In this document: one piece after another, positions 8,212-17,378 of the stretch
Numbering within the stretch: position 1 is the stretch's first letter
Layout: every line of letters starts with the position of its first letter
NCBI RefSeq assembly: GCF_013359935.1
Contig: NZ_JABMCB010000203.1
Location: forward strand, 1 to 64,000
Reading direction: 5' to 3'
DNA: 64,000 nucleotides
Source of the DNA: Paenibacillus xylanilyticus
GTDB lineage: Bacteria > Bacillota > Bacilli > Paenibacillales > Paenibacillaceae
Position numbers and translations under genes: made by a program
The notes under the pieces: model-generated
The model's input: only the letters and a program-made list of their open reading frames with translations
What the model was told of the DNA's origin: nothing
The model's database searches: none

Positions 8212-8859
8212 ATGAACAAAAAAGAACAATGGCTTGCATTTGCGATCATTATCATCGGTGTAGTCATGTTGCTGAATCAGCATATTAACTTGCTGACGGC
8301 TGCCGCACTAATTCTGTTAACGATTGGAATGGTCCAAATCCGTAAGGGAGACACTCACAAGGGGTACCGTTACTTGGCGATTGGCGGATGTCTTCTGCTG
8401 CTTGGCAACCTGATGATTGTATTTTTAATTGTACTGGCCTCACTGGCATACTTTTATTCCAAAAACAAAAAGATTCATCTGCATGGCGATGTCATGCGCA
8501 AACAGAATTTTATGGCCCGCTACTACTGGGATCAGGGACCTTGGACGTTACGCAGCATGAGCCTCTGGCACGCCCTTGGTGAGATCAATGCAGATCTGTC
8601 TCTCTCCATTCCGGAAGAAAAACAGACAATCGTGCTGTTGCAAGGCGTTATGGGGAATGTTCGTTTGACACTGCCGGAAGATTACGGTGTAGAAATTGAG
8701 GCTTCTGTCCTGTTTGGACGAATTAATCTGAATGGTGAAAAAGACAGCGGCATGATGAACAAGTTAATATGGAGAACACCTGGTTATGAAACCAGTGAAC
8801 ATAAAGTAAAATTTGTTATTTCTTATATTGTTGGCGACCTAAGTATCAGTAATCCGTAA
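8212..8859 (+). CDS. liaF: LiaF-like membrane protein, inhibitor of the LiaSR system
   Basis: A 215-residue protein with four hydrophobic segments in the first 80 residues (about 8-22, 26-42, 54-64, 65-80) and a soluble C-terminal domain that reads as the cell-wall-active antibiotics response domain: GEINADLSLSIPEEKQ, LLQGVMGNVRLTLPEDYGVEI, then SVLFGRINL. In B. subtilis LiaF holds the sensor kinase LiaS inactive in the absence of stress. The gene lies directly before a LiaS-like kinase with a 34-base gap and an AGAGGAGG ribosome site, as expected. Confidence 0.88.
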   Translation: MNKKEQWLAFAIIIIGVVMLLNQHINLLTAAALILLTIGMVQIRKGDTHKGYRYLAIGGCLLLLGNLMIVFLIVLASLAYFYSKNKKIHLHGDVMRKQNFMARYYWDQGPWTLRSMSLWHALGEINADLSLSIPEEKQTIVLLQGVMGNVRLTLPEDYGVEIEASVLFGRINLNGEKDSGMMNKLIWRTPGYETSEHKVKFVISYIVGDLSISNP

Positions 8860-8893
8860 TAAGTTAATAAGTGAAGAAAAGGAGGAGACCCCG

Positions 8894-10009
8894 TTGAAGA
8901 CAAAACGACATACCGACATGGTAACCCGAAGTATGGGTGAAGGGATCCTCCTTGTTTTCATTGTGCTCGCCGTTATTTTGTATGTATTGTATACATATGG
9001 TTATCTTGCTCCGTTTGCAGGATGGAGGCATCTGATTCAGTCAGGTCTCGCACTGTTATTATTATTGGTTGGTATTGGAGCCGTTTTTGGTTTCTATCAG
9101 AGCTATCGGGTCAAACGCAGGCTTGAATTGCTGCGGGAAACCCTTCTGCAATGGGAAAAGGGATCTCTATCACGCACCGTGCCTGATCTGGGGATCGATG
9201 ATGTAGGCCGTTTAAGTGAACAGCTTGGACGCATCGGCAAGAAGTGGGAAGATCAGGTTACCTCGCTGCAGAGACTATCGACCAATAATGCTCAGCTTGC
9301 GGAACAGGCTCGAATAACAGCGATTGTGGAAGAGCGTCAGCGTTTGGCACGAGAGCTGCATGATGCCGTCTCTCAGCAACTATTCGCAATTTCCATGACA
9401 GCCACAGCGGTTGGACGGAAAATGGAAAAGGACTTTGCACGTGCCCAGCGGCAGGTGGCTTTGATTGAGGAGATGGCTTCGGTAGCCCAATCCGAGATGC
9501 GAGCGCTGCTGCTGCATTTGCGGCCGGTATATCTGGAAGGCAAACATCTGGAACAAGGTTTGAAGGATCTTGTCATGGAACTGAAAACAAAAGTACCCAT
9601 GGACATTGTGCTCGAAATGGATGAAGATATTCATTTGGTCAAAGGAATTGAGAATCATCTGTTCCGTATTATTCAGGAGGCGATGTCCAACACATTGCGC
9701 CATGCCAAGGCAGAAAAAATGGAGATTCGGCTGCAGCGCCGAAACGATGCGATTCGCGTGTTGATTCGCGATGATGGTCAAGGCTTCGATCTGGATGACC
9801 AAAAGCAGGCTTCCTACGGTCTGGCGAACATGCGTGAACGGGTTACGGAAATTGGTGGAGCCATTCAATTCGTAACTGCACCGGGTAAGGGAACACGGAT
9901 TGAGATAACGATACCTTTGATGAGCGATGAAAGTGAGGAAGAACATGTCAATGGAACCCCAAGTAGAAACGGAGACGGAAACGTCGATCAAAGTGTTGCT
10001 CGTGGATGA
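8894..10009 (+). CDS. liaS: Sensor histidine kinase LiaS
   Basis: A 371-residue HPK7/NarL-type kinase. Two membrane helices (about residues 16-36 and 49-70) are joined by a very short extracytoplasmic loop, as in intramembrane-sensing kinases. A HAMP-like linker follows, then the dimerisation and phosphoacceptor region with His156 in ARELHDAVSQQ, and an ATPase domain with the N-box FRIIQEAMSNTLRHA, DDGQGFD and GLANMRERV. It starts with TTG behind GGAGGAG. With LiaF and LiaR it forms the envelope-stress switch that should drive this operon. Its 3' end overlaps liaR. Confidence 0.95.
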   Translation: MKTKRHTDMVTRSMGEGILLVFIVLAVILYVLYTYGYLAPFAGWRHLIQSGLALLLLLVGIGAVFGFYQSYRVKRRLELLRETLLQWEKGSLSRTVPDLGIDDVGRLSEQLGRIGKKWEDQVTSLQRLSTNNAQLAEQARITAIVEERQRLARELHDAVSQQLFAISMTATAVGRKMEKDFARAQRQVALIEEMASVAQSEMRALLLHLRPVYLEGKHLEQGLKDLVMELKTKVPMDIVLEMDEDIHLVKGIENHLFRIIQEAMSNTLRHAKAEKMEIRLQRRNDAIRVLIRDDGQGFDLDDQKQASYGLANMRERVTEIGGAIQFVTAPGKGTRIEITIPLMSDESEEEHVNGTPSRNGDGNVDQSVARG

Positions 10010-10619
10010 TCATGAAATGGTACGGATCGGCCTTGCGGCTGTGCTCGATACCGAGGACGGTATTGAAGTTGTGGGTGAAGCAGGCAGTGGAGAGGAAGGC
10101 ATTCGACTGGCTCAGGAATATAAACCGGATGTCGTGCTAATGGACCTCGTTATGGAAGGCATGGACGGGATTGAAGCTACCCGGCAGCTGCTCAAAATGT
10201 ATCCGGAATGCAAAGTCATTGTACTGACCAGTTACCTGGACGATGAAAAGATGTACCCTGTTATTGAGGCAGGTGCCTTCAGTTATTTGTTGAAAACATC
10301 AAGAGCCAATGAGGTGGCAGATGCCATTCGTGCTGCAGCACGTGGACAATCCGTTCTGGAGTCACAGGTTGCTTCCAAAATGATGAATCGTTTCCGGCAG
10401 CCACAGGCGGCAGCACCAGCACATGAAGAGCTTACTGACCGGGAGATGGATGTGCTCCGATTACTGGCAAAAGGCAAATCCAATCAGGATATTGCCGATG
10501 ATCTGATTATTGGGATCAAGACAGTCAAATTTCATGTCACGAATATCCTGGCCAAACTTGGTGTGGATGACCGTACACAGGCAGCTATTTATGCCTATAA
10601 AAATGGGCTTGCAGAGTAA
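9945..10619 (+). CDS. liaR: Response regulator LiaR (NarL/FixJ family)
   Basis: A 224-residue response regulator. The receiver domain has VLLVDDHEMVRIG near the N-terminus and the phosphoacceptor Asp67 in VLMDLVMEGMDG. The C-terminal LuxR-type helix-turn-helix reads LTDREMDVLRLLAKGKSNQDIA then GIKTVKFHVTNILAKL. The start at the internal ATG is preferred because GAGGAA lies five bases before it; a longer in-frame start 18 bases upstream lacks one. It overlaps liaS by 65 bases, so the two are translationally coupled. It probably activates the operon promoter upstream of the LiaI-like gene. Confidence 0.95.
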   Translation: MSMEPQVETETETSIKVLLVDDHEMVRIGLAAVLDTEDGIEVVGEAGSGEEGIRLAQEYKPDVVLMDLVMEGMDGIEATRQLLKMYPECKVIVLTSYLDDEKMYPVIEAGAFSYLLKTSRANEVADAIRAAARGQSVLESQVASKMMNRFRQPQAAAPAHEELTDREMDVLRLLAKGKSNQDIADDLIIGIKTVKFHVTNILAKLGVDDRTQAAIYAYKNGLAE

Positions 10620-10711
10620 GAAAAACAGTGATTTGAACGACTAACTAAGCAAAAGAACCGTACTTAAAGAGTTCGGAGATTATAGATCTGGTACAGAGAT
10701 CGGTAAGACGG

Positions 10712-10754
10712 AAAGGTCCCCTCCCCATGAAGATGGTGGAGGGGACCTTTTTTG
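10712..10754 (+). terminator. Terminator of the lia operon
   Basis: The stem aaggtcccctcc...ggaggggacctt is followed by TTTTTT. Confidence 0.93.
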
Positions 10755-10839
10755 ATATGTCTATCGAAGTTTAGCAAATGAGAAATGGGGGCATGCTGTT
10801 GATAGATTCATAGAATACAAGTGAGAGCGGGGGATCTAC

Positions 10840-11586
10840 ATGTTAAATCGATGGATGACTGCAGGTCTAGTGGCAATGGCACTTATTATTGTTATAGGCA
10901 TGACTAAGGTGTATGCAGGGAATGGAGAGAAGAGCGAATCGGAAGGTACGAAGTTGGAACAACTGATGAAGACTTCAAACGCGGCGATGGATCAGATAGA
11001 GCGCATGATTATCAAATGGCAGGGACAGGGGATAGGAAATGCACAAGAACAGGCAGAGCTGCTGGCGGGGCAACTGGGACTGCCACAACCGGTTTTGATA
11101 CGGCAGACAGGCCACGATGTATATCGCAGTGAAATTCAGGCTGAAGGACAACATGCAGGAATACGGATGAATGCAATTGTGACTGGAGAAAATGGGTATT
11201 ACGTGATTGTACAGTTATCGGGTGACAAGTTTACGAATTCAAGTCAACTAACGTCTTTGCATGAGCAAGTAAATCAAACGCTTGCAGAATCCGGAGTGGA
11301 AGCGACGTGGAATTATGCGGTTCAGGGCAAAGGGGCAAGTGATGCAACCGCCAGCATTCAATTGCAGAAGATGGAGGATAAGCTGTCCGGCCAGCTGAGT
11401 ATGCATGCCGCAGAGCGCTACACGGATGCCAACACTGCAAGTGTATCCTACCGAGTGCCTGAGCTGTCTACTGCCATCCAGAGCGGTTCCCACATTCTGA
11501 ACATGCAGATGGCTGTGCATCAGGATGATGACACAGGAAGCAATCGCATTACGTTAGGATTTCCGGTAATCACTATCGAATATTAA
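10840..11586 (+). CDS. ywmB: YwmB family secreted protein
   Basis: A 248-residue protein with an N-terminal signal or anchor helix (residues 6-24) and an exported domain. The overall pattern fits the YwmB/DUF1779 family: MIIKWQGQG, a central MNAIVTGENGYYVIVQL strand, and an end with LGFPVITIEY. B. subtilis ywmB lies near the spoIID and murAA genes and is of uncertain role; the family resembles TATA-binding-like folds in domain databases. Here it stands alone after the lia operon. A GGGGGAT ribosome site precedes the ATG. Function in envelope or sporulation processes is inferred only from family distribution. Confidence 0.75.
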   Translation: MLNRWMTAGLVAMALIIVIGMTKVYAGNGEKSESEGTKLEQLMKTSNAAMDQIERMIIKWQGQGIGNAQEQAELLAGQLGLPQPVLIRQTGHDVYRSEIQAEGQHAGIRMNAIVTGENGYYVIVQLSGDKFTNSSQLTSLHEQVNQTLAESGVEATWNYAVQGKGASDATASIQLQKMEDKLSGQLSMHAAERYTDANTASVSYRVPELSTAIQSGSHILNMQMAVHQDDDTGSNRITLGFPVITIEY

Positions 11587-11836
11587 GTTTATATAACGTG
11601 TATTTATAAGCTTGATCATGAATATTTATAGATGAATTTTCTGAGAAATTCTGGAGCCATATTGAGAATCTTTATCAGGAAAATTAGTGCAACCGGTCAG
11701 GCAATATGCTAAAATGGCATCACATCCAAGAAGGAACTTGCTGGTAATTGTCGGTTGTATGTTGTGCATATATAACACCATTACATAGCTCGGGAAGAAC
11801 GAAGAAATTGAGTCTTTCCGGAAGGAAGAGGAGCCC

Positions 11837-13387
11837 ATGGTCGAAAAACAAATGCAAGATGAAGTGCAGACGCCTGGCGCAGTATTTTTCATTTTTGGAG
11901 CAACGGGTGATTTGGCCCGCCGGAAGCTGTTTCCGGCCATCTACAGTCTCTACCGCGAAGGCAAACTAGCCGAAGACTTTGCGGTTATTGGTGTTGCTAG
12001 GAGTCCAAGGACACCAGAACAATTCCGGGAAGACATCCTTGAATCCATCAGGGAGTTCTGCCGTTATCCGGCGGGGGAATCTGATGAGTGGAATGCTTTT
12101 GTCGAACATTTTGAGTATAAAGCTCTTGATATTAATAATGTGGATGGTTTCAGAGAACTGCGGGACCAGACAGAACGTCTGGAAGAGAAGTTCAAAACGC
12201 CGGGCAACCGGCTATTCTATCTGGCGCTTGCACCTGAGCTGTTCGGCAGTGTCTCATATAGTCTGCGAGATGGTGGGATGCTGGAGAGTCGTGGTTGGAA
12301 CCGCCTTGTCATTGAGAAACCATTTGGATATGATCTGCAGTCTGCCGAGCAGTTGAATGAGCAGATTCGTGAAGTGTTCCGTGAAGAGGAAATTTATCGG
12401 ATTGACCATTATCTGGGCAAAGAGATGGTGCAGAATATCGAAGTGATTCGCTTTGGTAATGCATTCTTCGAGCCGCTCTGGAATAACAAACATATAGCGA
12501 ATGTTCAAATTACGCTTGGGGAGACTGTGGGCGTGGAAGAACGCGGAGGTTACTATGATCACTCCGGTGCCTTAAGGGACATGGGACAAAATCATATGCT
12601 TCAGATGCTGACGATGATTGCCATGGAGCCGCCAAGCCGTTTATTCCCGGAGGACATTCGGGATGAGAAGGTCAAGGTGCTGCGCTCCTTGCGACCATTT
12701 ACTTCCGATGAAGAAGTAAGCAGCAATGTTGTCCGCGGGCAGTATACGGAAGGGGAATATCGTGGGAAACAGCTTCCGGGTTATCGTCAGGAAGACAAAG
12801 TTGACCCGGAGTCGAATACGGAGACCTATTTTGCGGCGCGTGTATTTGTAGATAATTTCCGCTGGGCTGGTGTACCTTTCTACATTCGGACAGGCAAGCG
12901 TCTCCCGGTGAAAACGACCGAGATCGTCGTTGAATTCAAATCAATGCCAAACAACGTATATCTGGGGAAAAAATATAAGCTCGAACCGAATCTGCTTGTG
13001 ATCCGGGTGAATCCGATGGAAGGCATCTATATCAAGATCAATGCCAAGAAACCTGGCTCGGACTCCGAGATTCAGCCGCTCGCGATGGACTTCTGCCAGA
13101 GCTGCATGATCGGAATCAACTCGCCTGAAGCGTATGAGCGTCTGCTGCATGATGCAGCAGAAGGAGATTCCACATACTTCACCCGTTGGGATGAAGTGGC
13201 GACCGCATGGTCTTTTGTTGACCGGATTGCTGCGGCATGGGCTGAGAATCATGGAGAGCTCCACACGTATCCTGCTGGGACATGGGGTCCGGAAGCGACA
13301 GGCAAGCTGCTGGAGCAGGATGGTTTCCACTGGTGGCCCGTTAATGGGCAGGACGAAGACAGTGTCATTTGGCAAGTGAACAACTAA
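11837..13387 (+). CDS. zwf: Glucose-6-phosphate 1-dehydrogenase, first copy
   Basis: A 516-residue enzyme that oxidises glucose 6-phosphate to 6-phosphogluconolactone, feeding the oxidative pentose-phosphate pathway. The nucleotide-binding start is FIFGATGDLARRKLFPA (about 18-34). The catalytic signature RIDHYLGKEMVQN contains Asp190 and His191, and GVEERGGYYDHSGALRDMGQNHMLQM includes the second active-site histidine. IRTGKRLP follows. It is about 30 residues longer than the second copy in this window and diverges from it. It is not in an operon with pentose-phosphate genes but is flanked by ywmB and DoxX. The two enzymes may differ in NAD/NADP preference or in regulation; the sequence alone does not settle this. 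Confidence 0.96.
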   Translation: MVEKQMQDEVQTPGAVFFIFGATGDLARRKLFPAIYSLYREGKLAEDFAVIGVARSPRTPEQFREDILESIREFCRYPAGESDEWNAFVEHFEYKALDINNVDGFRELRDQTERLEEKFKTPGNRLFYLALAPELFGSVSYSLRDGGMLESRGWNRLVIEKPFGYDLQSAEQLNEQIREVFREEEIYRIDHYLGKEMVQNIEVIRFGNAFFEPLWNNKHIANVQITLGETVGVEERGGYYDHSGALRDMGQNHMLQMLTMIAMEPPSRLFPEDIRDEKVKVLRSLRPFTSDEEVSSNVVRGQYTEGEYRGKQLPGYRQEDKVDPESNTETYFAARVFVDNFRWAGVPFYIRTGKRLPVKTTEIVVEFKSMPNNVYLGKKYKLEPNLLVIRVNPMEGIYIKINAKKPGSDSEIQPLAMDFCQSCMIGINSPEAYERLLHDAAEGDSTYFTRWDEVATAWSFVDRIAAAWAENHGELHTYPAGTWGPEATGKLLEQDGFHWWPVNGQDEDSVIWQVNN

Positions 13388-13407
13388 TACAGTGAATTAA
13401 GGTAATG

Positions 13408-13452
13408 AGGCCTGAAAAGGACGCAATTACGCGTCCTTCCAGGCTTTTTTTG
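13408..13452 (+). terminator. Terminator of first zwf
   Basis: The stem agcctg..ggacgc / gcgtcc..caggct, with a small internal mismatch, is followed by TTTTTTT. Confidence 0.93.
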
Positions 13453-13503
13453 TGACCAAAAAGAGAAGAGAATAATTAACAAAAAGTAAATAAAATTAAG
13501 TTG

Positions 13504-13533
13504 TTGACAAAAAGTAAGTGAATAACTTATACT
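13504..13533 (+). promoter_or_regulatory. Sigma-A-type promoter for the DoxX gene
   Basis: TTGACA and TATACT are separated by 18 bases. The transcript would carry a leader of nearly 200 bases before the DoxX start. That leader has two copies of AACATTCATGA 44 bases apart (positions 13610 and 13654) and no ORF. Confidence 0.75.
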
Positions 13534-13735
13534 CAACTCAAGAGTTAAAGAGATTACGCAAAAACAAAATGCACTGAAGGAAGTTCTAAGAAGTTCTTCA
13601 ATCCAGTAAAACATTCATGAGATGAAATTTGAACCAGTAGAAGGGGTTTCAACAACATTCATGAAAAAAAATTTTAGCATAATATCTTTAATCTAAGAAT
13701 ACTATTTTGTAACTATTTGAATGGGGGAAAAGAAT

Positions 13736-14134
13736 ATGTTGGATGTAGGATTGCTGTTGATTCGTTTGGTGATTGGATTGTCGTTCATGGCTCATGGTGC
13801 ACAGAAATTGTTTGGATGGTTTGGCGGGTACGGAATTAAAGGAACAGGCGGTTGGTTTGAGTCAATGGGAATGAAACCTGGCGCACTGGTTGCGCTGCTG
13901 GCAGGATTGGCGGAATTCGGTGGCGGCTTGCTGCTCGCTCTGGGTCTGTTGACTCCAGTAGGTGGCATTCTGATTGCGCTGACGATGGTAATTGCAATTG
14001 TAAAAGTGCATGGTGCGAACGGATACTGGTCCACGCAAAACGGTTTTGAGTATAACCTCGCCATCCTGGCGGTGGGTGTAGCTCTGGCTTTGACAGGTGG
14101 AGGACAATACGCACTGGATGCATTGATTTTCTAA
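13736..14134 (+). CDS. DoxX family membrane protein
   Basis: A 132-residue four-helix membrane protein of the DoxX family. Diagnostic residues are LLLIRLVIGLSFMAHGAQKLFGWFGG at the N-terminus, GLAEFGGGLLLALGLLTPVGG in the middle and KVHGANGYW before the last helices. The start is the ATG with GGGGGAAAAG just upstream; a more 5' ATG has no ribosome site. DoxX proteins in Bacillus (such as CatD and MhqP) are linked to quinone, thiol or oxidative stress and are controlled by MarR-type repressors. The strong promoter and long leader fit a regulated single-gene unit. Exact function is unknown. Confidence 0.88.
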   Translation: MLDVGLLLIRLVIGLSFMAHGAQKLFGWFGGYGIKGTGGWFESMGMKPGALVALLAGLAEFGGGLLLALGLLTPVGGILIALTMVIAIVKVHGANGYWSTQNGFEYNLAILAVGVALALTGGGQYALDALIF

Positions 14135-14157
14135 GTGAGCTGAATAACATGAATGAG

Positions 14158-14204
14158 GAGTACCTGGATGCCATTACGATGGCTGAAAGGTGCTCTTTTT
14201 TTGC
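14158..14204 (+). terminator. Terminator of DoxX gene
   Basis: The stem gagtacct..gccat / atggc..aggtgctc, with a small bulge, is followed by TTTTTTT. Confidence 0.88.
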
Positions 14205-14477
14205 AATCGGAAAAGAGAAGAATCCTCTGCAGGTAATCGGTTATTTTCGCTAAAGATTATGGTACAATAGGAGAGTTGGGTAAGAAAGCAGGTTAACGGA
14301 TTGAATGGAAGCACAGGGATAGGGAGGATGAACTCCGTTGTAAATGTGTAAAATTAACCTAATGTGCAAAAAGCGAAGGAAACAATCAACCGGTACTACC
14401 GGATTGCATAAAGATTGAATTTAGACCGGCCTGGCCGGTAATTAACGTTGAATGAACGGATGAAAGGGATAGAATCG

Positions 14478-16058
14478 ATGAGCAAAGCAGATAACATTCT
14501 TCAACAGGAAGTGGACAAACGCCGGACGTTTGCCATTATCTCTCACCCGGATGCGGGTAAAACAACATTGACCGAGAAGCTGTTGCTGTTCGGGGGCGCC
14601 ATTCGTCTCGCCGGTACGGTCAAAGCGCGGAAAGCAAGCAAACACGCAACAAGTGACTGGATGGAAATTGAGAAGCAGCGGGGGATCTCGGTTACATCTT
14701 CCGTGATGCAGTTTGACTATCTGGGTCATCGCGTAAATATTCTGGATACCCCGGGTCACCAGGATTTCAGTGAAGATACGTACCGTACACTGACGGCTGC
14801 CGACAGCGCGGTGATGTTGATCGACGTGGCAAAAGGTGTGGAGGCACAAACGATCAAGCTGTTCCAGGTTTGTGCAAAGCGTGGCATCCCGATCTTCACG
14901 TTCATTAACAAGCTGGACCGTGAAGGGCAAAGTCCGTTCGATCTGATGGAAGAACTCGAAAATGTACTGGGTATTCGCTCCGTACCGATGAACTGGCCGA
15001 TTGGTACTGGTCGCGATTTGTGCGGTGTGTACGACCGGATGAAAAACCAAGTGGAATTGTTCCAAGGGGACGACCACTCCACGATTAAAGTGCAGAAAGT
15101 CGATGGATACGAAGATCCAGTGATCCGTGAGATGGCAGGAGAGTATCTGCATGATCAACTGTGTCAGGATCTGGAACTGCTGGATGTGGCAGGTGACCAG
15201 TTTGATATGGAAAAGGTACAACGTGGTGAGCTGACACCGGTATTCTTCGGCAGTGCGATCAACAACTTTGGTGTGCAGACGTTCCTGGAGAACTTCCTGC
15301 AGCTGGCACCGAAGCCTGAGCCACGTCACAGTACAGCGGGTGAGATTGAGCCGACCAATGAGAAATTCAGCGGCTATGTATTCAAAATCCAGGCGAACAT
15401 GAACCCTGCACACCGTGACCGGATCGCTTTCCTGCGAATCGTGTCCGGTAAGTTCCAACGGGGAATGAGCGTTAAGCATAACCGTGTAGGTAAAGAGATT
15501 AAGCTGTCACAGCCACAGCAATTCCTGGCCCAGGACCGGGATATCGTAGAAGAGGCATACGCTGGCGATATCATCGGTTTGTTTGACCCGGGTATTTTCC
15601 GAATTGGCGATTCACTCAGTCAGGGCAGTGAGGTTATATTTGATGAAATGCCAACCTTCTCACCAGAGATTTTTGCCAAAGTAACCGTCAAAAATGCATT
15701 GAAACATAAACAGTACCAAAAAGGAATTGACCAGTTGACCGAGGAAGGAACCATTCAGGTGTTCAACACGGTGAGCTTCGACGAGACGCTGCTCGGTGTT
15801 GTAGGTCAGCTCCAGTTCGAGGTATTTGAATACCGGATGAAAGGCGAGTATGGGGTGGATGTGCAGCTGCAGCGCATGCCTTATCAGTTTGCTCGCTGGA
15901 TTGTGGATGAGAACCTGGATCCAAGTAAATTCCGGATTAACTCCACGCTGGTGAAGGATAAAAAGGGAAACTATGTTGTCCTGTTCGAGAATGAGTATGC
16001 GATGAGAACGGCAATAGACAAAAACCCAACTGCCCAGTTCCTGGAGACAGCTCCATAA
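14478..16058 (+). CDS. prfC: Peptide chain release factor 3
   Basis: A 526-residue translational GTPase of the RF3 family that recycles RF1/RF2 from the ribosome after peptide release. G1 is HPDAGKTTLTEK (about 26-37), G2 lies in KQRGISVTSSVMQF, G3 is DTPGHQDFSEDTYR and G4 is FINKLDREG. The C-terminal part GVVGQLQFEVFEYRMKGEYGV is typical of RF3. The start is the ATG following GAAAGGGA at the proper spacing; an in-frame ATG 30 bases earlier is weaker. Its upstream region contains a small palindrome accggcc-tggccggt in the leader. Monocistronic, with a terminator after it. Confidence 0.96.
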   Translation: MSKADNILQQEVDKRRTFAIISHPDAGKTTLTEKLLLFGGAIRLAGTVKARKASKHATSDWMEIEKQRGISVTSSVMQFDYLGHRVNILDTPGHQDFSEDTYRTLTAADSAVMLIDVAKGVEAQTIKLFQVCAKRGIPIFTFINKLDREGQSPFDLMEELENVLGIRSVPMNWPIGTGRDLCGVYDRMKNQVELFQGDDHSTIKVQKVDGYEDPVIREMAGEYLHDQLCQDLELLDVAGDQFDMEKVQRGELTPVFFGSAINNFGVQTFLENFLQLAPKPEPRHSTAGEIEPTNEKFSGYVFKIQANMNPAHRDRIAFLRIVSGKFQRGMSVKHNRVGKEIKLSQPQQFLAQDRDIVEEAYAGDIIGLFDPGIFRIGDSLSQGSEVIFDEMPTFSPEIFAKVTVKNALKHKQYQKGIDQLTEEGTIQVFNTVSFDETLLGVVGQLQFEVFEYRMKGEYGVDVQLQRMPYQFARWIVDENLDPSKFRINSTLVKDKKGNYVVLFENEYAMRTAIDKNPTAQFLETAP

Positions 16059-16117
16059 GTTAAGCTTATCAAGAGAAAGAATCAGTGTTTGACGCAGTGA
16101 TAAGCATGAAATGTTAA

Positions 16118-16156
16118 AGATCCCTCCGCCTTTATGGCGGGGGGATCTGTTTGCTT
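16118..16156 (+). terminator. Terminator of prfC
   Basis: The stem agatccctccgcc / ggcggggggatct with a tttat loop is followed by a T-rich stretch interrupted by G. Confidence 0.8.
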
Positions 16157-16262
16157 TGCACCTTACTTATATGGCAGGTATGATCCAGCCGGATAAGGGA
16201 AAGCTTTCTTTTGCAGACAGAACAAACGTGATGACGGTTACCGTTCCCCTTCATTACCTCGA

Positions 16263-16496
16263 TTAGCGAAGCGGTTGAACGGGGATGGTGTGCAGATGCT
16301 CCTGCGCGACTTGAATCAATTCATCCTGCTTGGCAGGTTCAGTGTTCTTCCAGATCATTTCAAAAATGGCACCAAGTCCGGGCAATGCGGCTTCCGGTCC
16401 ATCTACAGAACCTTCAATCATTTCCCGGAGTTGAGCATCACTCTTGTCATGCACCTTATGAACAATCGCTTCACGCAGGCTTAATGTAATTGGCAT
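16263..16496 (-). CDS. sspI: Small acid-soluble spore protein SspI
   Basis: A 77-residue minor SASP of the SspI family. Recognisable segments are SLREAIVHKVHDKSDAQLRE, the middle VDGPEAALPGLGAIFEMIWKN and the acid/Gln-rich end. The family is found only in endospore formers and is expressed in the forespore under sigma-G; its exact role in the spore is unclear. It is a single gene on the minus strand with a GGAGGGAC ribosome site. In B. subtilis sspI also lies next to the ysgA-type rRNA methyltransferase, which here is two genes away on the opposite strand, so the neighbourhood is partly conserved. Confidence 0.93.
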   Translation of the reverse strand: MPITLSLREAIVHKVHDKSDAQLREMIEGSVDGPEAALPGLGAIFEMIWKNTEPAKQDELIQVAQEHLHTIPVQPLR

Positions 16497-16664
16497 CGCA
16501 AGTCCCTCCTCGTATATTCGGCTGCTCCTTTACTGTTCCCTGGGAAGCGTGAGCGCATTCAAGTTTATCTGGCTTTGTGGTATACTACGAAGGATATTTA
16601 AGTAAGCATTGACATCATGAATGATGCTCAAGTGCTGAAGTGCAGCGGGAGGTTAAGAACCCTA

Positions 16665-17327
16665 ATGGCTAAGAAACAGTATGCCGTAATTGGCATGGGA
16701 CGGTTCGGATCAAGTGTAGCCAATGCGTTAAGCGGCATGGGATTTGACGTGCTGGCAATTGATGCGGATGAGCAGCGGACCCAGGAAATGTCCAATGTGG
16801 TGACTCATGCTGTATCGGCAGATTCAACGGATGAAGAAGCGCTGCGGGCGCTGGGCATACGAAATTTTGACGTTGTCGTTGTGGCAATTGGTGAAGATAT
16901 TCAGGCGAGCATTTTGACGACCCTGATTTTGAAAGATATGGGTGTACCGGTTCTGATCGTCAAGGCACAGAATGAGCTGCATGGTAAAGTGCTGCAAAAG
17001 ATTGGAGCGGACAAGGTCATTTACCCTGAGCGGGATATGGGGCTCCGGGTAGCCCATCATTTGACCTCCCCTAACATACTGGATTATATCGAGTTGTCTG
17101 AAGATTACAGCATTTTGGAGATGAGAGCTTCCGAGCAAATGATTGGCAAAAACCTGTTGGAGTTAAACATTCGTGCACGTTTCGGTTGTAACGTGATGGC
17201 AATCCGCAGCGGGAATTCCATGAACATCTCCCCGTATGCCGAGGATCGGATTGAAGCCGGAGATGTGTTGATCATCGTGGGCCACAAAGACCATTTGACG
17301 AAAATGGAGCTGGCATACCCGAAGTGA
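16665..17327 (+). CDS. ktrA: Potassium uptake regulatory subunit KtrA (RCK domain)
   Basis: A 220-residue cytosolic protein with an RCK_N nucleotide-binding fold (YAVIGMGRFGSSVANALSGMGF, then the acidic IDADEQ at the end of beta2) and an RCK_C domain (YSILEMRASEQMIGKNLLELNIR and ending DVLIIVGHKDHLTKME). It gates the Ktr potassium channel in response to ATP/ADP and c-di-AMP. The start is the ATG after GGGAGGTT; the upstream ATG adds 16 residues with no ribosome site. The membrane subunit KtrB is not in this window. Confidence 0.93.
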   Translation: MAKKQYAVIGMGRFGSSVANALSGMGFDVLAIDADEQRTQEMSNVVTHAVSADSTDEEALRALGIRNFDVVVVAIGEDIQASILTTLILKDMGVPVLIVKAQNELHGKVLQKIGADKVIYPERDMGLRVAHHLTSPNILDYIELSEDYSILEMRASEQMIGKNLLELNIRARFGCNVMAIRSGNSMNISPYAEDRIEAGDVLIIVGHKDHLTKMELAYPK

Positions 17328-17378
17328 TCTCTTGGAGTATTCGGAGTAAATTGAACCGCAGACGGGAAGGATGGAAAG

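Noticed and set aside
14442..15479. A 345-codon minus-strand ORF opposite prfC
   Set aside because: Shadow of the RF3 reading frame; composition is unnatural and no ribosome site was seen.
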